Below are positions 24,891-35,598 of a stretch of DNA of 64,000 bases, one piece after another (the stretch's first letter is position 1; each line of letters starts with the position of its first letter). The stretch covers positions 104,603,501 through 104,667,500 of the forward strand of contig NC_092334.1 in the NCBI RefSeq assembly GCF_046630445.1. The letters are read 5' to 3'. The position numbers and the translations under genes are program-made. The notes under the pieces were generated by a model, which ran no database searches, had not been told where the DNA came from, and saw only the letters and a program-made list of their open reading frames with translations. Origin of the DNA: Rutidosis leptorrhynchoides. Lineage: Eukaryota > Streptophyta > Magnoliopsida > Asterales > Asteraceae.

Positions 24891-25107
24891 CAGTGACGGA
24901 GAATTGTAAGGGCAGGGGGTGCTATGATCCCCTCAAAAAGTATAGATTTAAGGATTAAATATGTTAAAATTCAATCTTGGCCCATCAAATTAATATTTGA
25001 ATGTCTAGCATACGGTTTATCAATCATTGATAATCAAATTAAGAGAATATATCTTTTGATTGAGTTCTTTTGACCTCCTCATTGTAAGTGTTCAAGCTCC
25101 GTCGCTG
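24891..25107. mobile_element. hAT-type MITE (217 bp), TSD GATCCAAA
   Basis: Ends are CAGTGACGGAG and, inverted, CAGCGACGGAG (10 of 11 match). The flanking 8-bp duplication is perfect: GATCCAAA at 24883-24890 and 25108-25115. Length, terminal sequence and 8-bp TSD are those of a non-autonomous hAT element. Confidence 0.88.
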
Positions 25108-25237
25108 GATCCAAACAAAGCCAAACAAACAAACGAAAAAAAAATCAATCCAACTTACGAACATCGATAAAAAAAAAAAAAAAAAAAAAAACATAGAAAT
25201 ATACTTTTCCATGCTTAAAGTTTTGATTGCCTTTATA

Positions 25238-25426
25238 CTCCATCAGTCTCAAATCTATTGTCCCCAGACAAACAGTTTAAGAAAATTCCACTAACTTCAT
25301 TTTCCACCAATAATATATCTTCTCTCTCCAGAATAACTACTTTTGATTGGTTGAGAAGGAATCTGGACAATTAATTTGGGACATCTCAAAATGAAGTAAT
25401 GGACAATAGATTTGGGACGGATTGAG
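25238..25426. mobile_element. Stowaway-like MITE (189 bp), TSD TA
   Basis: Terminal inverted repeats CTCCATCAGTCTCAAATC and CTCAATCCGTCCCAAATC continue as TATTGTCC on both sides, giving about 26 bp with a few mismatches. TA flanks both ends. This form is typical of Tc1/mariner Stowaway MITEs. Confidence 0.85.

Positions 25427-25522
<96 letters not shown>
25427..25522. repeat. (TA)n microsatellite, left flank of the fold-back element
   Basis: Near-perfect TA repeat with one CATA interruption near 25501. It abuts the left arm of the inverted-repeat element at 25523. Confidence 0.95.
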
Positions 25523-25524
<2 letters not shown>

Positions 25525-26234
25525 TGGTAGGATCAAGAGGGAAGTAACCATTCGGGGAGAAGCGGGGAGAAGCAAAAACTTTTTTTCTTTCGTTTTTTGA
25601 AAAAACTTTGTCCACGAACATTATAGATGAGATGAAAATATGAACATTTAGTAGAGACACTTTGTGATAAATGTTTTTATTTTGGCGGGAAAACGCTCGA
25701 AGAAGTAATATATACAATAATTATCGTGTTTTTCGAGCGTATTTTGAGATTTTAGCTATTGGGTTTTAGATATTAGGGTTTAGATATTAGGGTTTATATA
25801 TTAGGGTTTAGAAATTTAGGGTTTAGGGTTTAGATTTAGGGTTTAGATTTTAGGATTTAGATTGAATTTTTAACACGAACGGTTTAGAGTTTAGGGTTTA
25901 GGGTTTGGTGTAAACCCTTTGGTGTTTTGGGTTTATGGAATAAACCCAAAACACCAAACCCTAAACCCTAAACTCTAAATCGGGCTAAATTTTACTTCAC
26001 AAAACATGGAAAAAAAAAAGTTCATATTCTTCACGAACAATATTATCTTGAATGTTATTTTTGTCGATCGTTTTTCCGCCTAAATAATAACATTCATCAC
26101 GAAGTGTCTCTTCTAAATGTTCATATTTTTGTGTGATCTTGATGCCGGAAAAAAAAAATTCCAAAAAAATGAAAAAAAAAAAAATTTGCTTCCCCCCGCT
26201 TCCCCCCGATTGGTTACTTCTCCATTGATCCTGC

Positions 26235-26238
<4 letters not shown>
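25523..26238. mobile_element. Fold-back element with telomere-like core
   Basis: Left arm (25523-25735: TAGGATCAAGAGGGAAGTAA, then GGGGAGAAGCGGGGAGAAGC, then AACATTTAGTAGAGACACTT) is repeated inverted in 26000-26238 with moderate divergence. The centre (25755-25979) is made of TTTAGGG/TTAGGGTTTAG units, the plant telomere repeat. It also contains a near-perfect inner inverted repeat (25882-25910 with 25952-25979) and a perfect 15-bp stem (25921-25935 with 25941-25955). No ORF is present. (TA)n tracts flank both sides. I cannot assign it to a named superfamily; (TA)n-targeting MITEs such as rice Micron are one comparison. Confidence 0.75.

Positions 26239-26320
<82 letters not shown>
26239..26320. 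repeat. (TA)n microsatellite, right flank of the fold-back element
   Basis: About 40 TA units directly after the right arm. Together with 25427-25522 this suggests insertion into, or carriage of, a TA tract. Confidence 0.95.
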
Positions 26321-27072
26321 TCCGTAAAAAATAGGGAGGTGATACTCACACACCCAAAATTGATCTATTCACACTTTTTAGCACAAAATTGACAGTTATA
26401 ACTTTAAGTTTATCTAGGGAGTTGAACCTTGATAATTGTAAATTAAGGGTATAATAGTAAGTTAGTGTGTATGGATATTATCTCTCTAAAAGATAAGGAG
26501 CCATAATATTAAAGTCATAACTCATAATTAGGAACTTTAGTTCCAGCGAATAAATTAGACATGTGTTTATGTGGGCCCAGAGCGTATCAAATGGGTCTAA
26601 GCCCAAATAATAAGCCTGTGGCATACGACAATCATGGGTCCCACCTGACGATTTTAACGTGGCACAAGGACTAGTCATATTCATCATTCCGAGTCAATTC
26701 AAAACCATTAAACAAAAAAGCCTTATTTTTTGCTTCTATTGCGGACTTCAATTCATTCACCTTGCTTCGGTCTCTATTATGGAGTATTATTTATTTATTA
26801 TTTATATTTATTTATATTTATTTTATTATTTTAATGTTTTTATTTAATTTATATATATTTATATAGAGTAATATTCATTTTATTTTTATATATTACATTT
26901 ATTTGGTATAATAGTCAAGTCACACAATCCTCCCCTTTCTTCATCACCCAACCACCTATACATACAAACATACATATATATACACCTAATCACCTATATC
27001 ATCTAACATTTTTCCCGTTTCAAACCAAACCCTAGATAACCACATCATTTCATTTGCATGCTTTTATCATAA
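26321..27072 (+). promoter_or_regulatory. Upstream region of the RING gene
   Basis: No ORF of note. Candidate sites: GTGGGCCC at 26571-26578 and GGTCCCAC near 26637-26644 (both fit TCP-type consensus sites), ACGTGGC at 26658-26664 (G-box/ABRE core), and a TATATATA stretch at about 26974-26981, some 90 bp before the ATG. The sites are short and could occur by chance. The region is otherwise A/T-rich. Confidence 0.45.
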
Positions 27073-28143
27073 ATGGCAGTTGATGCTTCACATATCACCT
27101 TCTTCCCTCCGCCTAACAGGTTTTAATTCTTCACGTATACTCGTACTATTTATTCAAATTCTCGTGTACTGTAAACAATATAATAATTCAAGAGATTGTT
27201 ATTAATTACTCGCAGAGAAATGATTTATCAAACGAACGCGATTCGATACGACGATCGTCAATCGGAGAAACATCTTCCGACGTACGATTCGAATAATATG
27301 ATCGATTCGATGTTCAAAGCTGATAGCGGACTCGCATCTACCGTTCCGATTTCTAGAAAACGATCACGTGATTCGTCATTCGTTGATCCGATTCAACAGC
27401 AGTTCGGCGCGTTTCCGTTAATTAACGACGTTATCTCGTCACAAATGTATCAACAACAATTAGAGATCGACGGATTCATCGCTCATCATGTACGTAATTA
27501 ACATTCCTTTACTGCTTCATTTCATAACTACCTGAATTTTATTTATAACCGTACAGAGTTACAGTTTTAGTCCTTCGAGTTTTAATCTTTACTTATTTAA
27601 TCCATTTATTCGTTACAGATTGAGCAAACACGAGCAGAAATTGCTGAAATGAGAAGGAGAAACACGAGGAAAATAATGGAATTAGCAAATGAAGGAATTA
27701 TAAAGAGATTAAAAACAAAAGAAGATGAAATAATACAAATTGGACAACTGAATTATTCATTAGAAGAAAAAGTGAAATCTCTATCTGTAGAGAATCAAAT
27801 ATGGAAACAATTAGCTCAATCAAATGAAGCAACAGCAAACGCACTACGAAACAATCTGCAACAAGTGCTAACACAGGTTCAATTACAGCAACAACAAAAT
27901 TTTACTGATTTCACCGATGACGTTCAATCGTGTTGCGGAAGTAATAATCAGGAGGAAAAAGGTAAAAATGAGAGCGGTAAAAAAAGTAACAAATGGTGCC
28001 GAAATTGTAGGAAGGAAGAATCAAGCGTGTTGCTGTTACCTTGCAGGCATTTGTGTGTATGTAGTGAGTGTGTTTCGTCTATTAGTAATTGCCCTATCTG
28101 TAAATCTACAAAATCTGCCGGTGTTCAAGTTAACATGAGGTAG
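27073..28143 (+). CDS. BOI/BRG-type RING finger E3 ubiquitin ligase, three exons
   Basis: Host gene of 281 aa. Exons are 27073-27119, 27216-27489 and 27619-28143. Introns of 96 and 129 bp have GT...AG ends (GTTTTA...CGCAG and GTACGT...TACAG), and phases join cleanly. The start MAVDASHITFFPPPNREM matches the N-terminus usual in BOI-related proteins. Residues ~85-210 are a coiled-coil (DGFIAHHIEQTRAEIAEMRRR) leading into the WRD-like block (VENQIWKQLAQSNEATANAL). The C-terminus is a C3HC4 RING (CRNC, LPCRHLCVC, CPIC) ending GVQVNMR. The family acts as E3 ligases in defence, cell death and gibberellin signalling through DELLA partners. All RING ligands are present and no break is visible, so it is probably functional. 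It is the only intact host gene seen here. The exact paralogue (BOI, BRG1-3) is not decided. Confidence 0.93.
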
Positions 28144-28559
28144 TTTTGACAGGTTGTTTAGCCTTTAGGTTAGTTTTTATTTTTATTTTTATTTTTATTT
28201 TTAATTTTTTAACGTTTAGCATCGAGAAATGTGGCTATATATTTTATTTATTGGAAAAGGAAAATCAATTAATTATATTTCAGTGGTACTGTACTGCAGT
28301 GTTGTTTGGTTTTCAGATATTAATGAGTCAGAAGTCAGAAATTTGTTTTGGTAACGTGGAGGTGAGTTAATAGTACGGTTTTTGCGACCGGGCTAGTGAT
28401 AATGAAATATTTGATAAAAAAAAAGGACAAAACAAAGTTAACTGCGAGTATTATTCATGATTCATATGTGTACGTAATTACGGAATACGGAGTATTATAC
28501 TAATTGGCTAATATCTGCTCTCATTTTTGAAGAATAGACATACTCCGTACTTTGAAAAA
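28144..28559 (+). other. 3' flank of the RING gene
   Basis: Probable 3' UTR with a short (ATTTTT)n tract at 28175-28206, then AT-rich spacer. No gene seen. Confidence 0.5.
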
Positions 28560-28870
28560 CATTATACTAATAGGCTTGTTCTTGATGTCTAGAGTTGCAC
28601 GCAAGCTTACAAAACAACCAACCCATTCGACCCACGGTAGAAATTCCGGCATTTGAATATCGACCCAGATCCTAACTTTATTCCACATGTCATGCGATGA
28701 GGAACAACCGAAAAACACATGATCCGTAGACTCAACTTGAAACCGACAAAAAACATACAGAACTAATAACTTGAATATCCATACATCTCTTTGGAAAATT
28801 CAGTTGGTAGCCGGCCTATCCAAAGCAATCCTCCAACTAAGAATGTAACTTTTCGAGGAATCAACTTTAG
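28560..28870 (-). pseudogene. LINE zf-RVT fragment
   Basis: Minus-strand relic of the C-terminal zinc-binding domain that follows plant LINE reverse transcriptases (ESTDHVFFGCSSSHDMWNKV, then WVEWVGCF, preceded by a SWRIALDRPAT-like block in shifted frames). Stops and frame changes are present. It is not part of the LINE at 21481, which is on the other strand and keeps its own tail. Confidence 0.65.
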
Positions 28871-29202
28871 TCATGTAGTCTTACCATCGGAATTGGGATT
28901 GAAAGCCCCCCGCATTATGGAATTAGAAGCCGATTATGATCGAGCCGGTTGGGGTTGCCATATCAAACTCTTGTCATAGATATACACTAGCCATAACATT
29001 GTATACTTTGTAACTAATGCGAAACTATTTCAAAGATCATACTTTATGGAATGTTCAGTTTACCGTCGATCGCAAGGGAGACTACCGGCCCTGGAGGGGC
29101 GCTGCAGCTAATATCTTTTTTATCTGTCCGAAAGCAAGATAGTGCTTACCAAGCACGACCGATAAAGCAGACAGAGCGAGTGCAGAATGTGGAGTGGAGC
29201 CA
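28871..29202. other. Spacer before element F
   Basis: No gene or clear repeat boundary recognised. The target site CGATA (29203-29207) of element F lies at its end. Confidence 0.4.
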
Positions 29203-29207
29203 CGATA

Positions 29208-31822
29208 TGTAGCGACCCCGACAAATCGTCAAGTGACGGCGTCGTCTACGTAGGTCCCATTGCATGGTCATAAGTCTTTAAGACAAAGTTTGACCAAAAT
29301 ATGTCGCCTTCATTTCAAAATAAAGATTGTTTCCAAAGTTTACAAGAATTGTTCAACCAAAAGTTAAGTTACAAGGTTATAAGTACATTTGAAATCTAGG
29401 CGACACGGTTTAAAATAAAGTCAAAAGACGCTCCAAGTAATGCATGTATACTCGACATCCAATGCAAGTATCAAATAGTGAGCGGAAGCATGTATCACAT
29501 ATCGTGCAAGACCTGAGAAAAACATAGAAATCTGTCAACGAAAACGTTGGTGAAATCATAGGTTTAAGTAAGTATGTGAGCAAAAGTGAGTTGAACCACA
29601 AGATTTGCAACATCGATAAAGTCATAGTACATTCTAAAAGTTAATATTCACGAGCACTCAATTATCAAAGCTTAACATTCCGTCCGTTGAACCCCGTAAT
29701 AATAGTGTTAGAACATACACTGTTTCCCGAAAATATATTTCACCCGTAGACGGTAGCGAACCGTCCGAAGTGAGGGTTTGTCAAACCCATATGGCCATAT
29801 AACATAAGTTCTCGCTTACACCATCTGATGTAACTAATGATAATCGAATTGAGGATTTGTGTTCAAACTCGTATGTAGAATGTTTGTTTTCCCTGTACTT
29901 GTGTTCATGTAGTTTAAAAGAACGTTTATGTTTTCTCATCCCAAAAGTAAGTTCAAAAAGAGTAAAAGTGGGACTATGATCTCACCTTGAGTGCAAGAGT
30001 TAATAAAGTACTTCGACAAGTACACGCGTGCAAAGACAAAGCTAGTCTTGACCTAAACATATAGGTTATATCAATAACGATAGTCACGAAGGGTCAAAGA
30101 TGTTCAATTAGTCCTATGGCTCGTTACGACTCGATTAATATAGCACGTGGATCAATTTGTCAAGTTTCATGCACGATACAAGTAATTAAGCATGTTAGAA
30201 CGATCGTATAATTGTTTGGTTAAGTTTGACAAAAAGTCAAACTTGGTCAAAGTCAAAGTCAACGGGGTCGGATCGGGTGTCCGACAATTTTCTCATGATG
30301 AGAAGTCATATACGAGCATAATAGTCAAGTTTCATGGTAAACGGGGTTATAGTAAAGCGGGAAACATTTTTGTGACATGAAAAACAAAGACAAAATGAGC
30401 TGGGCAGATGCGCGGCGCGCTATGGGTTGCGCGGCGCGCACCCAAGTGTAAATCCTGGTCAGAACTTAACCACGAAGACAAACATCTGGGATTTCTAATT
30501 CTGCGCGGCGCGCGGGTATATGCGCGGCGCGCAATACCTGGGAAACATGCAGTTTGCAGAAAAATGGTCCAAGTCACGAACCAAAATACAATTTAACACA
30601 TCTCATGCACCGAAAACACTTAGAACATGTATCTTATACCATCGGAAAGGTATTTTGACAAGGAAAACATCTAAACGCATTTCACCAATCAAACTTCCAC
30701 TTACAACAACCAAAAACCGCAATTAAACATTCATAATCGAAGTTCAAGTTCCAAAAACGCATTTTATGATTCGGGAACTTTTAACATACAAATGATATGC
30801 CGTTTTGAAGGTAATAACGCATACATTGCAACTAGACGCATATTCCAGGTTTCAATAAACATTTACTACGTCAAAATCACTAGCCACGTTATCGTTTCAA
30901 AATCAATTTCGACACAAATGAGACTTATGATTCACTAATCAAACGCTAGCATACATCACACCATTTCGAAGCTATTTACGCATACAATTTAACTAGTTAA
31001 CTAGCATACATTCAAACAAGTGTCTCAACTAGCATTCAACCGCATCAAGTTCCTACCAAAACGATAATCGATTCACCAAAAACACATTTCATGTTATTGA
31101 GCTAGTTTTTCATCACCCAACATATCAAAACGAAGCTAATGAAGTAACTAACACTTTTAACACATACACTTTATCTTATAACATCATTTGAGCAACCAAA
31201 ACTCAAGATTAAGCTAGACCCATTTGGGTGTTCATGTCATATTTTCAAAACACGAAGAACGAGCATACAAATTACATACACGACATCCCTACGAGCCATA
31301 GACACTAATTAACACCATTTCAAGTCAAAAACACGAATTTAGAGAAATCTAGAGTTTTAGAAATGTTACCCAAACTTGATGATATTGGTATCAAAATGTA
31401 GAGGATGAAGAGAGGATCACGAAAATGTAATTTGTTTTGATGTTTGCTTCTCCAATCGGGTTTAGATGATGATTTTATGTTGAGGGTTTTGAGTTCAAAA
31501 ATGGGAAGTAGAGAGAAAGAGGAGGATGAAGGTGGGAGGTGGAGATGAAATGAATGGATGTGGTAAGTGGGTTGACTAGTTGACCTAGTCAACTAGTTTG
31601 CCCATTTGGCAATCTCGGTCCCTCGAGTTTCAAAGCGGGTGCGGGAATTAACCCAACGAATATTTTAAAAATGTTCGAGTAACGGATGACTTTATAATTA
31701 AATAACGAGGATATTATGAACGTTAGTTAACGAAAGATGCCAAATTAAATGACGAAAGATATTATTTAAAAAAAAAAAGACGGTGTTAAAATAAATTTAA
31801 CGGAAAAACGCGGGATGTTACA
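29208..31822 (-). mobile_element. Element F: 3' LTR (2615 bp)
   Basis: Begins TGTAGCGACCCCGAC and ends GATGTTACA in plus coordinates. It is a near-identical twin of 35599-38211: I count about six substitutions and one A-tract length change. TSD CGATA is at 29203-29207 and 38212-38216. It holds four copies of TGCGCGGCGCGC (30409, 30428, 30502, 30521). All reading frames in it are shadows and recur in the twin LTR. Confidence 0.95.
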
Positions 31823-34349
31823 TTATCCACACCTCAAAAGAAATTTCGTCCTGAAATTTAGTTGGAAGTAGTAGTCGATATCTCTTACTCGAGACTTTAC
31901 GTTGTTCATGATATGAATAAGTGTAGGTACGTCCTTGAGTGTTCTCATGAATTTGGATAGTCAGGGTTTTACGTTGTATTAAGGTTTGGTTTTACGATCC
32001 CCGGTTTCAACTGGTTTTCCTATGAAGAGAAGTTTGTCATCGATAGTTGGTGTATCTAGCAGGATTGCACGTTCCTGTTCCGCAGGACACGTTTCTAAGT
32101 TTGTTACACGAAATGTAGGGTAAACGGAAACTTAATTTAGTCGGAAGTTCTAAACGGTAGGAAGCGGTTCCAATACGCCCCAAGGTTTCAAAAGGGTTAA
32201 CATGTTGCGGGTTTAACTTTCCCTGATTCCCGAAACGGATTACACCCTTCCAAGGTGCAGGTTCTCAATATTACGTGGTTACACACTGGGATTTGTGAGG
32301 TTTTCATCTAAGTTTGGTATAACTCTTCTGGCGACTACGGGTCATCTCGAGCCCTTCTCGGACTTGAACGATCTCAATTGTTGTTTCTTGATGGGGTTCG
32401 GATTCGGTGATTTGCTTGCCACATGCTTTGGTTAAATGAACAGGGGTATGACATTTGCGGTCATATAGGGTTTCGGAGGTGCGGCGTTAATATACGAGTG
32501 ATAGCTGTCGTTGTAAGAGGAACTACTAAAGGTGACAATACCAGTCTGTAACATGTCTTTCCAAGATTGAATCGTACGTTTGCTCGGTTCGTCAGTTGTG
32601 GGAGATACGCGGTACATGTGTCTAAGCGAGTTCCCAAGGTTTCTTGTAACACTAGAAGTGAAACGAGTATTTCGATACAGGATAAATGACGAAGATACAC
32701 CGTACTGGAATAGAATCTCTTAAGATATGTTTGAACAAGTCAGTTAGGGTTCGAAATATGTTCGTTAGGACTATTCACCCTCGTGGCGAATGTTAAGGTA
32801 ATATGAGGAGTTTCTCTATCCATGGAGAAATGTCACAAGGAGTTTCCTTAAACGGAAGTGCGAGCGATAAAGATAGGAGTGAAATGAGGTCTTAGAATAG
32901 GATGAGTTTACATCTCAAGGTCGCCGTATTGTGCATCTAGTTGTCAAAAGTTGAAGTTTGAAAGAAAATCGAGATAGTACACGTAGTTGTATAGTTCGGG
33001 GTTGAATAATAGTTGGCCGATTATCAGAAACACAAGGACGTTATGTCAGATAAGAGTGATGTATCCTTGGATTGCGGGTTATCTTAAGTTCCAGTAATAT
33101 CCGACGGTAACGGTGGAATAACAGAGGTACGTAGTGTGGTACGTGATGACGAGAAAATTGATCGGATCCACAATTTAGTATTCGAATTCTTCGTGCAAAA
33201 TAACGAATTTCAGTTCCGTTGATTTCGAGTCGAGAGAGTATGCCTTTCGGGCGTTTAAGTAGAATTAATTCCATATTGAGTTCCGTTATGTGCTATACGA
33301 ATTTAGCTAGAAATGTTTGCATGCAAAATTACGTTCAAGGTTCGAACACGGAGAGGTTTAAAGTTTTCCTTAGTGAGTTAACGAGTTTAAAAGTCGTGTG
33401 ACACCGTGTGATACTATTCCGTAACACCCCAGCTTAACATAACCACAATATTGTCCGCTTTGCCCGCAGGCGCACGGCTTTTTCTTGGCGATAACACACG
33501 AGAAAAGTCAGAAATGAATCTTCGGTAACAACCGGTGAGATCTAATATTTTTACGAATATAAGTCTGAGTTGGGAGAGTTTCCTGATTACATGTGGCTTG
33601 ATTTCGAGATTGATTGTAATGCCTTGACCATTAACATCATGGTCTAGAAAATTGGACTTCGTTCAACGGAAATTCTCACTCGGAGAATTTGGTATAGAGT
33701 TGCTCTTTTCTCAAAAGTTCGAGCTTAAGATGGTGATGTTGTTCGTTTTCCTTCTTTACTTGAATAAGTTAAGATGTCATCTATAAATACGATAACAGAT
33801 TTGTCTAGATAAGTTGCATACGTGATTTAGGAGGTTCATGAATACGGACGGAGTCCTAAATAAATCAAACGGTACTAAGAGAGATTTACAACTAACGTTG
33901 CGAGTTCGGAAATGGCTTAGGAGACATCGTCTCACTTAACCCCCAATTGATGATAACCGGAACGGAGGTCGATTTGGAACATACGGGATTCGTGCAAATA
34001 ATCATGAGGTCATGGATGTGAGGGAGAGGGTATCGGTTTTCAACCGAAAATTTCTTAGTTCACAATAATCTATACATAAATGTAGGGCAACAATTTCTCC
34101 TTAATGAATAGGTTTTGAGTTCCTTAGTTCTATTGGTGTCGAGTTCAATTTCTTAACGTATATCCTCCGATAATATTTATAGGCACACAATATTTTTCCG
34201 TTGGTCGCTTAAATCGCCTAAATAGTATCTAGGGGAAAAAGATGGAAGGTAATGAGTACAAGTCAAAGTCTTGGTTGTAAAACGTCTAGCGGTAATCGAA
34301 TCGAACAAGTATGAAGTATACGGTTTGTTGTGAAGAAACGTACCCGTGA
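31823..34349 (-). pseudogene. Element F: heavily decayed pol
   Basis: Minus-strand remnant of protease through integrase. Recognisable scraps include a protease segment (GTFLHNKPYTS, then LFDS, near 34300-34350, one frame off gag), RT-like positions around 33500-34000, and an integrase core tail near 32460-32620 (PSKRTIQSWKDMLQ, YNDSYHS) matching the SERTIQTLEDML family motif. Frames are full of stops. The span, about 2.5 kb, is also shorter than a full pol. A purine-rich PPT-like tract (TTTTGAGGTGTGGATAA) abuts the LTR at 31823. Confidence 0.75.
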
Positions 34350-35186
34350 CTAGTCCATCGTCGTCTCGGGCATCCTAGGTGTCGATGTTGAAAGTTCAAT
34401 GGCGTGCGTTGGGGTTGATTTCTTCTTTGGGCACACATTCCTAAAATGACCCAGTTGACCACATTCGAAGCAAGCACCCGTCCTGTGTGCGTTGGGTACC
34501 CTTCGAGCGACGGTAACGGTACCCTTACAGACATGGGCCACATGGCCACTTCTTTGACACTTGACGCAAAATGGTTTGCCACATTCACCAAAATGATGTT
34601 TGCGACACTTGTTACAGTGAGGTAGGGTTCCGGCATACCCCTTCTTGCCGCCGGGGGTGAAAGGCTTCTTGGAGATGTTGTTATTGTTGTGGTTGCTTGG
34701 TTGCGAGGCTTCCCATTTTCTTTTGTTGTTACCCGGGTGGTTCTCGACTATTCGTACCGGTGCTTCCGTTTCATTCACCGTTTCTAAAGTTTGGTGGGCC
34801 TTTGTTAAAGCCTCTTGTAGGTTAGTGGGTTGGGATGCCATTACCCCGTGTTGAATGCTCTTAGGGAGGCCATCCATGTAAAGTTCGACTCTTAGGGATT
34901 CGGGAGTCATGAGATTTGGACACGTCGAGACTAGTTCGGTAAACCGTTGATTATAAGCTTCGAGGTCATTTCCGACCGTTTTTAAATTCCTTAGACCCTG
35001 TTCGAGCCTTCGAGACTCGTCGCGCGGGAAGTATTCGGTGATCATTCTTTCTCTTAATTCGGTCCAAGAGAGTGTGTGGGCTTCATCGCTTCCCACTAAT
35101 TGTACATACGTGTTCCACCATGAGAGAGCAATACCGGTGAAAGTGAGGGTGGAAAACTTGACCTTGGTGAGCCATTGTTCCTTCAT
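34290..35186 (-). pseudogene. Element F: gag, N-terminus missing
   Basis: An open frame of 278 aa (34350-35186) with a chromovirus capsid domain (FTGIALSWWNTYVQLVG, YNQRFTELVSTCPNL, VELYMDGLPKSIQ) and three Cys/His boxes: CNKCRKHHFGEC, CVKCQRSGHVAHVC and CFECGQLGHFRNVC, the last two being CX2CX4HX4C. The usual N-terminal ~100 residues before the WW motif are absent or unrecognisable. The frame ends in TAG before the protease. It is the best-kept part of the element. Gag packages element RNA and can act on related elements. Confidence 0.85.
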
Positions 35187-35583
35187 GACACAAGAATATG
35201 GTTGGTTAGTATTTTCAACAATACTAACCGGAGTATGGAATAAGGATAGAGAGGAAATTTTTCCTTGACTCGCCTTAAATTCTTTACGTCATAATGTCGG
35301 AACGTCCATGTGAATCACCGTAATATAATCCCGGAAATTATATTACCCTGATTTACATGTGCATTTAACATTACTTTATAAAGTCAAGGTGGCGCGTCAA
35401 CAAAATTTATCAACGTAAGATCAAGATCGAATTCGAGTTAGATATGATAGAAGAGTTCGAGTATAAATGCACAAATAGTCAAGTAATTCCTACTTCAGTC
35501 TATATGCCGGTTGTAGTCTAGATTCACCTATGTACCCTATGACTCGGGGTGGACACAAATGAACTCTAAATCCCTACAACCAA
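35187..35583 (-). other. Element F: leader between PBS and gag
   Basis: About 400 bp with no clear ORF. No ORF0, F-box or WMNWGWVR coding is present, unlike elements A, C, D and E. Confidence 0.6.
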
Positions 35584-35598
35584 GGCTCTGATACCACT
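35584..35598 (-). other. Element F: primer binding site (initiator tRNA-Met type)
   Basis: Minus strand reads TGGTATCAGAGC two bases after the LTR end (ACA|AG|TGGTATCAGAGCC), the standard plant tRNA-Met site. It proves minus orientation. Confidence 0.9.

Noticed and set aside
25740-25980. A real chromosome end or telomere
   Set aside because: Only short degenerate TTTAGGG-like units lie within a fold-back element and are flanked by ordinary sequence on both sides.
23487-26392. Several short reading frames with Ile-Tyr repeats
   Set aside because: They are translations of (TA)n microsatellites and flanks.
29410-31592. Small ORFs repeated at 35801-37983, some with arginine-rich segments
   Set aside because: They are in the twin LTRs of element F, have no family match, and are duplicated only because the LTRs are.
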